Position numbers and translations under genes: made by a program | Notes under the pieces: model-generated | What the model saw: only the letters and a program-made list of their open reading frames with translations | Told to the model about the DNA's origin: nothing | The model's database searches: none | Shown: positions 52,810 through 63,859 of the stretch, piece after piece | Numbering within the stretch: position 1 is the stretch's first letter | Layout of the letters: the number at the start of each line of letters is the position of its first letter | NCBI GenBank assembly: GCA_023052935.1 | Contig: CM041295.1 | Span: 19,902,880 to 19,966,879 of the forward strand | Source: Piezodorus guildinii | Lineage: Eukaryota > Arthropoda > Insecta > Hemiptera > Pentatomidae | Direction of reading: 5' to 3' | DNA length: 64,000 nucleotides

Positions 52810-53070
52810 AAACATTCTGAGGAATATTTACGGGAACTAACAAAAAAGGGCATAGGCGAAAAGCCAACAAAGAAATGTACAGAAATTTGGAAGATCTTAA
52901 AACCGTTATCAGGGTCAGGAGATTGAGGTTCTATGGCCACATGGTCAGAATGGACTATAACAGGCTGAACAAAAAATTGTGGACAAAGTCATCAGTTATA
53001 AGAGTATAGGTAGATCCGTAAAACTGTTTGGATAGAGTGCTTTTAGGAATAAAACTAAAAGAAGTTGAGG
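52810..53070 (+). pseudogene. RTE-like LINE C-terminal fragment, other family
   Basis: Frames give RNIYGTNKKGHRRKANKEMY, RNLEDLKTVIRVRRLRFYGH, MVRMDYNRLNKKLW, and after a change WIECVL/LKEVEVLAGRKE. The I-x-x-R-R-L-x-F-x-G-H-x-x-R-M motif is common to RTE/I-type LINE termini. It differs from R-LINE (RLKWARKVVGL). No tail identified. Confidence 0.6.
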
Positions 53071-53214
53071 TCCTTGCAGGAAGGAAGGAAGGACTAAGGG
53101 ATAGCAGGAGGAACAGTATCCCATCCAGGAAGATGGGAGATTGGAGTAGGGGGAAGGTAGAGGAAGTGAAAAATGGAAAAGGTGTTTACACGTTCACGCC
53201 CGGGCGAATATCTA

Positions 53215-54831
53215 CAGTGAGTGACAAAAGTATTCGGAATTCGTATTTCTTTTCGTTTAATTATTACATTTCACAACTATTAATTTATATAATTGTTTTC
53301 ACTACCAAATCTTTAAAAGAGATTCCCATAAAGGAAAATCACTGACCAGATAACCGAAAAGTTTATTTTTTTTTTAAATATCCGATTAATAATGAAAAAT
53401 TACAAGATTGTTCAGTGTCAAAAGTATTCGGCAATCGTAATATATTGTTCTTTAATGGTTCCAAATTTTAATATTCTCACAAATCTTCCACATAATTTTA
53501 TGTTCTAAACAATTCTCCTCTCTCATGTAATATATACCCAACCATTAAAAGATTATTATTTTAAAATAAGGGCCTAAATAAAAAACGCAACGATCGTACA
53601 ACGGCCTCGAATAATTTTCAACAATAGAAATAGTTTAAATGTTAAAAAAATTGATGAGAATATATGGATGGCTATGTACAGTGTATATAATGTAATAATA
53701 AAATATAAAAGCAAAAAAGTAAGCGTCCAAAATATATTAAATGTTAAAACTGAAAGACTGATTATTCATCAAATAAGAAAACAATATCTCAAATGAATAA
53801 ACCTTAACTTATTTATGAGTTTATCAGAACTTCTGGATGCACAATAAATTTTTCAACTGTTCGCCGCGTTCTAAAAATATTTACGAAAAGGAAAACATGG
53901 TACAAGAAGTACGGAAAACGTCTTTTAGCAGGCAAGGAAATGAGAGAATAGGCTGAATGTTTGTAACATTTTTTAAAGAGAAGGTTAGTGAATTAAAATG
54001 TTTACAGATGACTCCCATACTAAAATACATCGTTCTTATGAAAAGATTATGGTTTGGAGGAAACCAAACAAAGAATTTTGTATGCCATAGTAAAACACCT
54101 TGAGCGGTCAGTGATATTTCCGTGCGTTTTCCCTATGAAAGGTTTGATAAAATTGGATTCATGGACAGAATTATTGATAGGTTTGTGTATTTTTTAAGTA
54201 TGAAAAGCCAGAATTAAAAGTAGAAGAAAAATTAGGAATAAATCTAATTAATGACATACGCGCGACCATAAATCTGGACACATATACGTTATTTATTCAT
54301 ATTTAGTTGCTGCAAAATTTTCAAAAAGTTCTCGAAATCCCTCTTCCATTATTTCTTTCAAATTTAATTAACTATTTTTGTGTCTTACTAAAAAGGAAAA
54401 TCAGGAAATATTATATTCAAAATGAAAATGGCCTCAAGATACAATAAGTGTTGGAGTGGGGTAATATTTCACACTAAACAATTAATTAATTGGTAAGACT
54501 AATTCCTAGTTGGCTAAAATCTATAATTATACAAAAAGTTTTTACCAACAGGATGTTTATTTATGATCACTGCATTAATATAACTAGGAAACCACGAAAT
54601 TTCGAACACTTTTGACACCATTAACATACACTGTTTCTAATTTTTTCGTAAATAAACGTTCAATACGTTAATAATAAAATGATTGTTGTCGTAATTTTTA
54701 GTTTTAGCTATTGTATACCTTCCTTCTAACATTATAAAGTGGTTAATAACTCTTTAAAAACATAAAAAATAACTTAAAAACAAGTGAATTACAGAATAGT
54801 AGTGAATTCCGAATACTTTTGACACTCACTG
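53215..54831. mobile_element. Tc1-like element with IR/DR ends, degenerate
   Basis: Outer ends CAGTGAGTGACAAAAGTATT (left) and its inverted counterpart AATACTTTTGACACTCACTG (right), TA on both sides. 1617 bases, a normal Tc1 length. Inner repeats of the same motif lie about 200 bases inside each end (53413-53435 and 54601-54619), an IR/DR arrangement. The coding strand appears to be plus (see next entry). Confidence 0.8.
53790..54470 (+). pseudogene. Tc1-like transposase, heavily decayed
   Basis: Only traces remain: STVRRVLKIFTKRKTWYKKY followed by GKRLLAGKEMRE (end of the bipartite DNA-binding domain; compare T-V-R-R-x-L-K in Tc1 proteins) and, in other frames, DYGLEE-like and WPQDTIS-like strings where V-W-G and W-P-x-x-S-P are expected. 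Stops and shifts throughout. The assignment relies mainly on the ends. Confidence 0.45.
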
Positions 54832-54982
54832 TACGTTCTTTCGCGTGAGGCTGGGCAACACTCTTGCAAGTTCCAACGTGTGTAATGCGACATAAAAACA
54901 GTCCCATGCATCGAATGCACTCCACCCCACGGAATAGTCAAATGTGACCAACGGGTGGGTTACCCTGGCGTGAACGTGTTAA

Positions 54983-55224
54983 ATGATTATATATACGTTT
55001 ATATACACATGTGTGTTTGTATATGTGTTAATCCATTTAAAATCGTCCAATTTACATTAATTTTAATTTTTTTTTAAATAATTTTTTAACCAGTTATTAA
55101 GTAAAAACTGTGGATAATTTGTTTGGAGCTCTAAGCTTTTACATTATTCAAAACGTGTCAATTTTTGGTTTTTCTTTATTACTAAAAAAAAAAAAAAATA
55201 AATAAGAAAAGAAAACTTCATTAG
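54983..55224. other. no feature recognised
   Basis: AT-rich, short TATATACGTTTATATACAC stretch. Confidence 0.35.
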
Positions 55225-56720
55225 CTTGAATTGAGAAGTTGATTTCCAAAAAGTCCTATATCCAATTTAAACAATTTTACAGGAAACCCAAAAAATCTGT
55301 CATTTTTTTATTATTGGACCAATTTACTTGATTATTTTTTTATTAAAATCTAAATTGACTTTTTCTGTGTTATCAACTTATTTTTTCAAATTATTTTCAC
55401 TTTTCACGTGACTTTTCGGCAATATAATATGGATACAGTACTTTTTTAAATGAAACGTGGATATAGTACTTTCTGGAAAGAATTAAAAACGATATAGTAC
55501 TTTTTGGAAGATGATAGCGCGCAATAAGTTGGCAACAGTCACCAAAACCTTCCTCATACAACATTACCGATAACTAACGTCTTTATAATGTTAATTCCTA
55601 AGTTATGTATCTTTCCCTACTCTCCCTCTGAGAAATATCTTTGCTTGTTGGTTAATTACATTTGATTGTCTATTCTTTATAAAGATAGGGAATATTCAAA
55701 AGATCTTTTATTTATTTATTGCTCTATAATAAGAATGTGTGAAATTATGAATTTTGTTTTGAACTTTTATGTTACTATTTCTGTGAATTTAGCAAATTTA
55801 TTTATAGTATAAACTACGAGTAAACAATATTTAGCTACATAAATAATTTTTGAGCTTTTATTTCACATTTAAAAAACAAAATGTCTACTTTTTTTTTTAA
55901 TTCTTTTTAGAGAAATCAGGGAATGCTAATTCTAATAATTTTCGCGATCTAATACCATTATTCTAAAGCTTTTATACCAAATTTATGTTGCTGCAAAAAG
56001 AAATACAATGAAAAAAACTTAATTTAATTGGGAACCTACGAGAACCGAAGCGAGGCGATTAAGCTGTTTAAAATAGCCTAAAAGCTGATTATTAGGTTAA
56101 AACTATTGATCAAAATAATAGCAGTGATTCAAGAAGTACTAAAGGAACTAATAAAAATGCACAAAATGAAGAAAACAATAAATTAATGGTAATATATTTC
56201 CGGGTTAGGTGGTTCTACTGAATAATAGGAAATATAAGTACTTTTTGAAAGAAATAGAGAGAGAGAGAGAGAAACAGTTCTTAATTAAGTAATATTACAA
56301 TTAATCCTATTAGGACATTATTAATAGTGATATAGTACAACATTCATACTACATTCACACGATATATACAAAACAATAAATTTATATAATAATAATACAA
56401 TATACATAAATACAAAACAAAATCAATAAAAATGTTATACAAAACAAACTTTTTGAAAGAAAATGACAGGATATTTTATCTGTTTACAGAGGATATAGTA
56501 CGTTTTGGTAGGAAATGTTCTAAGTACCTTTTGGAATGAAATGAAATGTGCATTTAGTATATTTTTAAATGAATTGCAATTTTCAAATAAGTTTTATGTT
56601 TTTTTTTTTTTAAATTTGATGACGGGTTTAAATGAAACTAAACCATTAGAATACAAATATGTAAAAATATGTATTTAAAAAAAAAAAATTTCCTTTAGTG
56701 CCTTTTGAAAATCAACTTCT
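55225..56720 (+). mobile_element. RX repeat, copy 3 (longest)
   Basis: Left inverted motif TTCCAAAAAGTCCTATATCC (55244-55263), three direct motifs around 55430-55520, the GTGTGAAATTATGAATTTTG block, the section shared with 49530-50157 (including the embedded LINE remnant, 56290-56430), GGATATAGTACGTTTTGG at 56493, and the right end AATTTGATGACGGGTTTAAA / AAACTAAACCATTAG. No frame of note. Confidence 0.65.
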
Positions 56721-57527
56721 GAACTATAAACTGAAAAATTCAATGAAGCGAATGTTCTAACTGGTTATGTGACCGCAGATTATTAAATACTTGTCTCATT
56801 TCGTTTTGTTTAAGAGTAGATTAATTTCATATATCATCATAAACTCTATTATGATTTGCTATACATCAGTTAATGTAATTACGTTTATATTTTAAAGTGC
56901 ATTCAGCGTGTAAAATAAATAATTTATTTCAGATATTAATTAACAAACATCATGTTCGTTTTTTAGGCATCTCCCCTCTAGAATATATGGTTCATTTGTT
57001 TATATAGATTTTTTTGAAACTTGGAATTAAATTAAAACTGCCACATATCGATATTCAGATTATTTTATAACGTGCTGTCACTAAGCAAGTTTAGAACATT
57101 TAAGTAAAGTCTAATTACAGGAAAATTATTTATAACGCATTCGGGTGCTTGATATTTAACAGGTATTTCCCTCTTGTATTAAACTTAAATGTGCCATAGT
57201 TGAATAACCTGAGAAGTTCGGGTCAGGAAGCTGAAAGGGCTTTAATACCTTTACAAAAGGTGGAAATAAGGACTAGATCATCCACCTAGAAAATTTAAAT
57301 CCAGAGTAGAGAAGGAAGGCTAAAGCAACATCAAAATAAGGATTTTAAGGACATAATCGTGGAAATACCATAAAAGAAGGTAGGAAAAAAAAAAAGAAAA
57401 TCGGTTTTGAAAAATCAGAACTTAAAATTGATTGAAAAAAAGTATCAAGCATAAGAGGAATAACGGTACGAGAAAAAAAAAAAAAGAAAAATCAGAACTT
57501 GAAATTGATTTAAAAAATCTGGTGCGG
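56721..57527. other. no gene; local duplication at 57400-57527
   Basis: AAAATCAGAACTTAAAATTG (57411) and AAAATCAGAACTTGAAATTG (57488) show a diverged tandem duplication of about 77 bases. The second unit is the target of the HL1 at 57528. Confidence 0.45.
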
Positions 57528-58380
57528 CAACACACGACTTTCACTTACCTCCGTTTTAAAAATCGATTAAAGAATTTTTAAATACAGTTAGAGATAAGAA
57601 TTAGTGAAACTTATTAAAAATTCTGAATTTTATCAAAAAATCATTTATATTATTATATAAAATAATCAGTTAGTTTTATCGGCTTTTTATCACTCTCTAT
57701 TAACTTTAAAAAACTTATGTATAAGATAATATTTTTTCTAAAATCTTTAGCTTTTAAATGGTATATCATACATGCATATTACTGTTCTTATATTCAAAAG
57801 CAAATAATTGCATTAAAAAAGTATTTTTTCAGTTTTCTCCTTTAGTTGTATTTTAAATTCGCACAACTTACATATTTAGCTGTTATTTATCAATTCTAAC
57901 GAGATATTATGGTTATTTTTATAGAATTTACAAAATTAAAGGTATTTTGGGGGAAGAAAATTTAAAATATCAGCATTTAAGCTATGTCAAACTATTTTTA
58001 TCAGAATGAAACCTACATGATGTTAAAGCCTATTAAATTTTACATTGATATAGCGAGTTTAATCAAAATCGTCGGAACCGTTTTCGAGTAAATCGAAAAA
58101 AGGTGCATAATACATGGTATAAAGTGGCTCTTCTGGTAAGCTCATTTTGACGAAAAAGGTTTTGTAACGTCTCGGGCGTTTATTTGTCTTAAATATGAAA
58201 TTTTAGTCTCATAGGACCTTTCGTTTCCGCCCGGAAAATTACCACACACACAGACCTTTTTGCGGGACTTGGTTGTTTGGGACTCAGGGGATCCTAAAAC
58301 GTGTATTTCCGTTGAAAACTGGAATTCGAAAATTTTCAGGATTGCAATACTTTCCCTTACTATATATAGGAAATGAAAGT
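57528..58380 (+). mobile_element. HL1 repeat with recognisable empty site
   Basis: TCTGGTGCGGCAACACACGA to TATATATAGGAAATGAAAGT. Left flank AAATTGATTTAAAAAA and right flank AAGTATCAAGCATAAGCGG are contiguous in the paralogous unit at 57424-57452 (AAATTGATTGAAAAAAAGTATCAAGCATAAG). The insertion therefore produced no target duplication beyond what the A-run could hide. Confidence 0.8.
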
Positions 58381-58412
58381 AAAGTATCAAGCATAAGCGG
58401 AACAACATAAGG

Positions 58413-58553
58413 GGTACTCACTACGTTTGCTATAGCATGCTATTTGTGTTATTTTGCTAAATCCGTCGAGTTTCTACAATTATTTCCTGTATAAAATTGA
58501 TGGATTTAGCACAATAGCACAAATAGCATGCTATAGCAAACGTAGTGAGTACC
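58413..58553. repeat. foldback hairpin element, 141 bp
   Basis: Arms of 52 bases starting GGTACTCACTACGTTTGCTA pair with two mismatches around a loop of about 37 bases. Arm position 17-32 contains the nested palindrome TAGCATGCTA. It lies immediately 3' of HL1. No obvious target duplication. Confidence 0.85.
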
Positions 58554-58759
58554 TCTATAGTTAAGCATGGGTCAATTGTGTTATTCCGAAATCGTCCAGA
58601 CCATGCCGCTCTATTATTTTATTTTTTTTACTAGTAATACTTTTTCCTTTCTTGAATATAAAAGCGCGGATAAAATATTTTTCTTGCCAATACTTTTAGT
58701 AATTTTAAATTAGCTTCGCTGCAGTGAACATGTGCTGGGAAAATCTCTTTAACAGTGAT

Positions 58760-59335
58760 AATTCTGTTGTTATAATTATGGACTCTGTCAGTGTATGTGG
58801 TAAGTGAAGCTCGAAAACGATAAGCGGTACAAAACTGAAATTTTATATTATTGAAGAGTAAATGTCTGAGATGTAACAGCAACGTTTTTAACAAAATTAA
58901 CTTTAATATCATGTTTCATTCTTATTTAAATAGTCTCGAAGGGCTTAAATGGCGAATTTTTATACTTTCTTTCTCTAAAGTACCTTTAATAATGTGGATT
59001 CCAAAAAAATAACCATATCATCTTATTAATATTGATAAAAAATTGCTAAATATACAAGTTGAACGAATTTGATAACAAACTTAAGAATAAAAGAGCAAAC
59101 ATTTTTCTAACGTAATTTTTATTTTTCTGAACGTAAGAAAAACAATATTAAAGTATAATATACTGTCGAAAAACTGAAGAGTTTATGAAAAATATTATCT
59201 TATATACAAAAATTTAAAAGGTAATGGAGAGTGATGAAAAGCGGTAGAAGATGAGTGATGATAGAATTAACTGATTGGAGATAATAATAATAATTTATTT
59301 AATGAAACGCTTGTTGTTTAAAACACAACTTTTTT
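58760..59335 (-). mobile_element. HL1 fragment, diverged
   Basis: GTGTATGTGGTAAGTGAAGC, ACAAAACTGAAATTTTATAT, AGTCTCGAAGGGCTTAAATG, CTCTAAAGTACCTTTAATAA and GGAGAGTGATGAAAAGCGG follow HL1 order in reverse. The hairpin end may lie near 58625 but is not convincing. Confidence 0.6.
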
Positions 59336-59371
59336 AACACAATCAGCGAACCAGCAGAGCCACTTTATACA

Positions 59372-59655
59372 AGTTGTTATTGTTTGTTTATTTATTTAAC
59401 ATCACTTTATGCTATTATATGCTTTATGACGATGCTACAGTGGGAGTCCTAAATTTTGCCATTCCAGGTTTCATTAGGGTAGGGATCTTTAACGAGTACC
59501 TGACATCGCACAGGCTCGGGACCACCTTAACGTCCCCTCCGAAGGACGGCATAACTAACGATTTTTTACTCCCATTAAAAAATCCTAGGACCACCTGCGG
59601 GTTTGAACCCATGACCTTTGGCATAGGAGGCTGTTATGCTAACCACCCAGCTACA
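59372..59655 (-). mobile_element. tRNA-headed SINE, family 1
   Basis: Minus strand: head with TAGCTGGGTGGTTAGCATAA (box A), GGGTTCAAACCCGC-like box B, body GGGAGTAAAAAATC, CCGTCCTTCGGAGGGGACGT, GATGTCAGGTACTCGTTAAA, AAAATTTAGGACTCCCACTG, tail GATGTTAAATAAATAAACAA. It lies in or beside HL1, whose GCCACTTTATAC abuts the tail. Confidence 0.8.
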
Positions 59656-59985
59656 AGTGAATTATGACTTAAGTTTTATTTTATTTTCTTCATGTTCATT
59701 GCAGTGTCTTGATCATCTTAAGAGTCTTAATCTCATGTACTGATATCAATGCGTTAGGATCGTCGTTGGCCACCTTGTTATTTTTGTACCTAATTTGGAA
59801 AAACCCGGTACTGTAGTTTCGGACAAAAGTCGCGGGCTGACGGATTTTTTTTTTAAAATTCCCTATTTGGATTCAACTTCTCTTTTCTCAAATGAGACAT
59901 TGATTTTCAAAAGTTACTAAAAGATATTTGTTACGAAATCGATATTTTTACACATTAGTATTCTCATCGTTTAGTTTTATCTAGT
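59656..59985. other. no gene; RX-like trace near 59895
   Basis: TTGATTTTCAAAAGTTACTA resembles the RX left motif. Otherwise unassigned. Confidence 0.3.
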
Positions 59986-61025
59986 CTGGCACCAGGGACT
60001 GCTTTACAAACTCCGTCAATTCCTCACCCCTACATATTTCCTATTAATGCGTTCCTACCTTATTGGCAGAACCTTTAAGGTAAACCATAACTTTTCCTAC
60101 TCATCCACATTTTCCCTATCTGCTGGAGTGCCTCAAGGTAGTATCTTAGGTCCTATCCTCTACTCCCTTTATACAGCTGACATTTCACTCCATCCTCGCA
60201 CTGTCCTCAATACTTATGCTGAAGACACGTGTGTCTTATCCGTCCATAATGATCCAACTACTGCATCCCAAACCCTTCAGTCCCACATCACAGCCATTGA
60301 AGAATTATGTCAACATTGGAGGATTAAAATAAATCCCAACAAATCACCTTTACCCTTCGTCGCGAACCGATGACTTCCTGTCCCCCAGTATCCTTTAATA
60401 ACATTACCCTTACTTTTGTAGAACAAATCCGATACCTAGGTCTCCATCTTGACAAGCGCCTTACTTGGAATCCCCACACAAGACTAAAACGACAAGAAAC
60501 TGCTCGAAGATATCGATTACTACAACACTTACTAGACAAAAGTTCAAAACTTCCAGTATATTACAAAACAATCATCTACATCACTATTATCAGACCTATT
60601 TGGACATATGGAATCGAGCTTTGGGGCTCTACGATAATTCCTCCCGCATCCAATCCTTATAATCCAAAATCCTTCGCAAAATCCTGAATGCTCCTTATTT
60701 TGTCACAAATCAACTCCTCCATTATGACCTAAACATCCCATTTGTTGCAGACATAGCCCGTGATAGATACTCCTCTTTTCATTCTAAACTCCCTGCCCAT
60801 ACAAACCCACTTGTCCGTAATTTATCATCCTCAGATGTCCCTGATAACCCTCCAAGGCGACTGAAAAGAAGGTGGCCTCGGGACCTACTGTCTTAAAATA
60901 GTTAGTGAAGTGCTACCACTGGGTTCTTTCTCAAAACATTTTCGTGACTTTTTATTTTCATACTACACACATTTACTTATTGTATTCTTTAGTACAGTTG
61001 TAAATTACTATAAATAAAAAGTTTT
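59986..61025 (+). mobile_element. J-LINE, 5'-truncated, includes RT palm
   Basis: Coding part to 60894, then a 3' UTR ending TACAGTTGTAAATTACTATA-AATAAAAAG, the J-LINE terminus. No clean A tail or duplication seen. Confidence 0.8.
60000..60896 (+). pseudogene. Jockey reverse transcriptase, palm to C-terminus
   Basis: Three frames. First (60047-60373): YLIGRTFKVNHNFSYSS, SLSAGVPQGSILGPILYSLY (RT motif B region), LNTYAEDTCVLSVHND (catalytic box, YAED instead of YADD), WRIKINPNKS. Second (60370-60687): FVEQIRYLGLHLDKRLTWNP, KTIIYITIIRPIWTYGIELW. Third: ILNAPYFVTNQLLHYDLNIP, FVADIARDRYSSFHSKL, PPRRLKRRWPRDLLS-stop. Frameshifts at about 60370 and 60630 plus the D-to-E change in the catalytic box make it inactive. 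Confidence 0.85.
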
Positions 61026-62119
61026 ATCTAAATCTTCCATTGGATTTTACCTAATGAACTCTCAAGTCCTTTAGAAATAGAGTTCTTTTCTAAACGTACT
61101 AATTACGCTTTCAGTTCCTTTCTAAATAAAATGAATAAAACATTTCAATTCATACTTAAATATAGTGTTATTAAGATGGTAAAAAGTTGTGATCATAGAT
61201 ATTGCATCACCTATGCTTAATTTTTTTATGATAATGAATTCTAATCGATTATTTTTGTTTTGGTCTATTTATTTATATCGTACGCTTAATGAAATAAGGA
61301 AATTTAAAAACATAACGTTTCTTAGTTCTTGGTTAGTATTTTTAAATATTATCAAACTTCAATATTTTAATAGTTTTTTAAATTATTTCGTTTCGAAATA
61401 GGTTGTTTTTTACACCAAACTCATTTTTCTAACTTCACTAGAACAAGACATATTAAATAAAATTTCGATTTTTTTACGCGACTCCTAGGGGAATGTAGGC
61501 CCCTAATCTTTTGTAGAGACTAATGGTTTAATGTCAAGTTTTACCTAAAAATGTATGATCAAAATGAGTGAGAGACAAGGGATCCTCTGCTTGTTAGTTA
61601 TTCCCAACTCAGAGCGCCGACAAGAGACTTGGAGCAATAGACAGTTTTGCCCCTCACACCGGGAACTTAGTGCTGCCACAAAAGTCATTACTTGATGAGT
61701 GTGACGAGGTTAGAGGGAGGGGGTAGTCACCCCCCGCTGTGTAGAAAGAATATCATTCATAAAAATCCCATTGGCCGAGGTCATTTATCATTATTAAAAA
61801 GAGTTACGGCTTTAAAAAGGCATTTTCTAGCGGGGATCGGTAAAAACGAGTCTGTTGTAGTTATTTAGAAAAAATAAACCCTGGTCCGAAATGGAATAAA
61901 AAGTTATGGTTAGGCGTCATGGTCTATCTACTTTTTTTTTTCTTTTCTTTTTATTTTATTTTTTTTTTTTTTTATTTATAGGCGGGCATGTGGTCAGGAT
62001 AAATACCTAACTTCTAAAATGTCCGAATAAGTCCCGCAAAATGGTGTATATGTAAGTCTTGCGCAAAAAAGGAAAGTTGAAGGAAAATTAAGTTAATACA
62101 TACTAGTTTATTCAACATC
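61026..62119. other. no gene supported
   Basis: 61480-61900 is moderately GC-rich (CAACTCAGAGCGCCGACAAG, CACACCGGGAACTTAGTGCT) without repeats or frames I recognise; possibly unique sequence. 61975-62070 (AAGTCCCGCAAAATGGTGTA) is similar to 35500-35540 and may be HL1-related. Confidence 0.35.
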
Positions 62120-62855
62120 AATAATAATAATAATAATAATAATAGGCTTACCGAACCCAAAGGTTCGATGCAGATACCACCCAATGCCCCTTACACAGGT
62201 TCGTCCAATGATCACCGTTCAAGCCCATGCCCCAAGATCAGTCTTAACGTAATCCTCCCATCGACGCTTCGGTCTACCTTTTGGACACCTACCAATCGGT
62301 TCGGCGTATACCAATTTTCCCGGAATCCGTTCCTCACCGAACCCGAAACCTTTACTCGCCCGTTTGAGTCCCCGCAATGCTATCAACTCAACTATATTCA
62401 CAGGGTACAAACTCCGCAATTGTGTGCATTGTGCAACCTTCTAAAGTCCCCAGTGGCCTCATCTCTCTTCGGACCAAATATTTATGCAGTACCTTATTTT
62501 CGAAAACCTTAAGCCGTCGTTCATCCTTCAAAGTAAGCGGCCACCTTTCACATCCGTAAAGAACCGTCGGAAGAATAATAGTTTTATAAAATCTAACCTT
62601 TAAGTTTTTAGACAGAAGCCGCGAGCTAAGTAACTTTGCAACTGAATAATAACACGCATTTCCCACCTTTAACCGGGACTTTATTTCTTCCTGGATTTAA
62701 TGTTTTCTTGTTATCATTGAACCTAAGAACTTGAATTTCTCTACGTGTTCAAAAGTATGTCCTGATACATCAATATCACTAAGATCGCCACTGTTTCTGC
62801 TACTAATCATATATTTCGTCTCATCGGTATTTATTTCGAGTCCTATTATATGTCA
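62120..62855 (-). mobile_element. R-LINE, 5'-truncated copy
   Basis: AATAATAATAATAATAATAA tail, AATAGGCTTACCGAACCC terminus (reverse) and coding region ending near CGAGTCCTATTAT at 62847. Confidence 0.85.
62140..62850 (-). pseudogene. RTE-like RT C-terminal domain, frameshifted
   Basis: HVEKFKFLGS-like start, then MGNACYYSVAKLLSSRLLSK, NLKVRFYKTIILPTVLYGCE, LKVFENKVLHK, a frameshift (lost base near 62485), then RSLYPVNIVELIALRGLKRA, ERIPGKLVYAEPIGRCPKGR and PKRRWEDYVKTDLGAWA. The catalytic YADD is not included. Confidence 0.8.
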
Positions 62856-62959
62856 CTAATATATAAGTTATATTTTATGTCAATAATAATGTAAAGCTCT
62901 CTTAATAAAAATTTGTTTATATGCACATATTTTTCTATTTTTTTTTTTTTTTTTGTATT

Positions 62960-63155
62960 TTTGTCTAGTTTCGTTATTAATTATTAGAAGCTACATTTTA
63001 ATTTATTACTATAGTTCATTTTCGTTTTTTATTTCTATTATTTTTTGTTTGTTTTATTTTGGTACTCTAAAACACTTAAGTTCTTTTTACATATGTTGTA
63101 ATATTATTCTAAAGGGACTAGTCCCAGTATAAATAAAGAATTTATTATTATTTTT
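62960..63155 (+). mobile_element. C-LINE 3' UTR fragment
   Basis: TATTCTAAAGGGACTAGTCC, CAGTATAAATAAAGAATTTA and TTATTATT match the C-LINE terminus at 9225-9285. The coding part is absent. Confidence 0.7.
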
Positions 63156-63780
63156 TTTTTTTTTTAATACGCGGATCAGCTTTTGTTTAGTTGACAGGAG
63201 TGATATGGGAACAAGGGACGAACGTTTTCCCGAAGACAATTAATCTCAAGTTGCGCGTTGAGTGTATATAATAATGACCGAAAGTTTGGCAGTTGGTCCA
63301 CAATAAATGACCACTGTCAGCCAACTTCAAAACAATTCAAAATATATTGCTGTTATAATTTGATACTTCTTTAGCCTCCTCCCCTGGCAGAATCGATTTA
63401 AACTACTGGGCATAAATTTCAATGAATTTTCACGGCGAATATAATTCATCTTCCAACAATATGCATTTTTTCACTTTCTTTTCTCTTAGCTTTGGGAAGT
63501 TGCCTCATATTTTTAAAAATGGGCACTTAAAACTTCCAATATTTTTATTTTTAAAATTAAAACATTTTCTAAAATTGTCGTCTATCTACATTTCAGAGTA
63601 TTGTCCCCATTATCAAGACCAAAATAAAAAATCACAAAAAATAAATGAAGTCAAAATACATTGCATGTTTAAGTTTTTAGAAATTACGTACTCTTCACAC
63701 ATTTGTCTAATTCAATTCTTGTATAACATTTACCTTTTATTTATACAACATTGTTATTCGTAAGTCCAAGAATAAAGTTA
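63156..63780. other. no gene supported
   Basis: An open frame of 113 codons at 63422-63763 has no recognisable motif and low-complexity composition. Left unannotated. Confidence 0.35.
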
Positions 63781-63784
63781 TTTA

Positions 63785-63830
63785 TTATTATACATGAAAT
63801 ATACAGAAAGGGGAAGTATGCGACCTCTAT
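63785..63830 (-). mobile_element. HL1 3'-end remnant
   Basis: ATTATACATGAAATATACAG and AAAGGGGAAGTATGCGACC resemble the HL1 hairpin end. Confidence 0.4.
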
Positions 63831-63859
63831 TCATTTTTTTTTAAATTTTTTTTTTTTTT

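Larger units (their letters stand above)
53189..54978. mobile_element. TTAA-type MITE, copy 2, split by a Tc1 element
   Basis: Ends CACGTTCACGCCCGGGCGAA (after a mutated TTTA, 53185-53188) and CTGGCGTGAACGTG before TTAA (54979-54982). Removing 53215-54831 leaves about 170 bases of MITE sharing TGTGACCAACGG / GGAATAGTCAAATGTGAC type blocks with 20446-20992. Confidence 0.65.

Noticed and set aside
53028..53345. 105-codon frame with a basic N-terminus
   Set aside because: Starts in a LINE fragment and runs through the MITE end into the Tc1 terminal repeat, so it is a chance fusion of repeats.
63422..63763. 113-codon frame
   Set aside because: No recognisable motif, AT-driven composition, no neighbouring gene structure.
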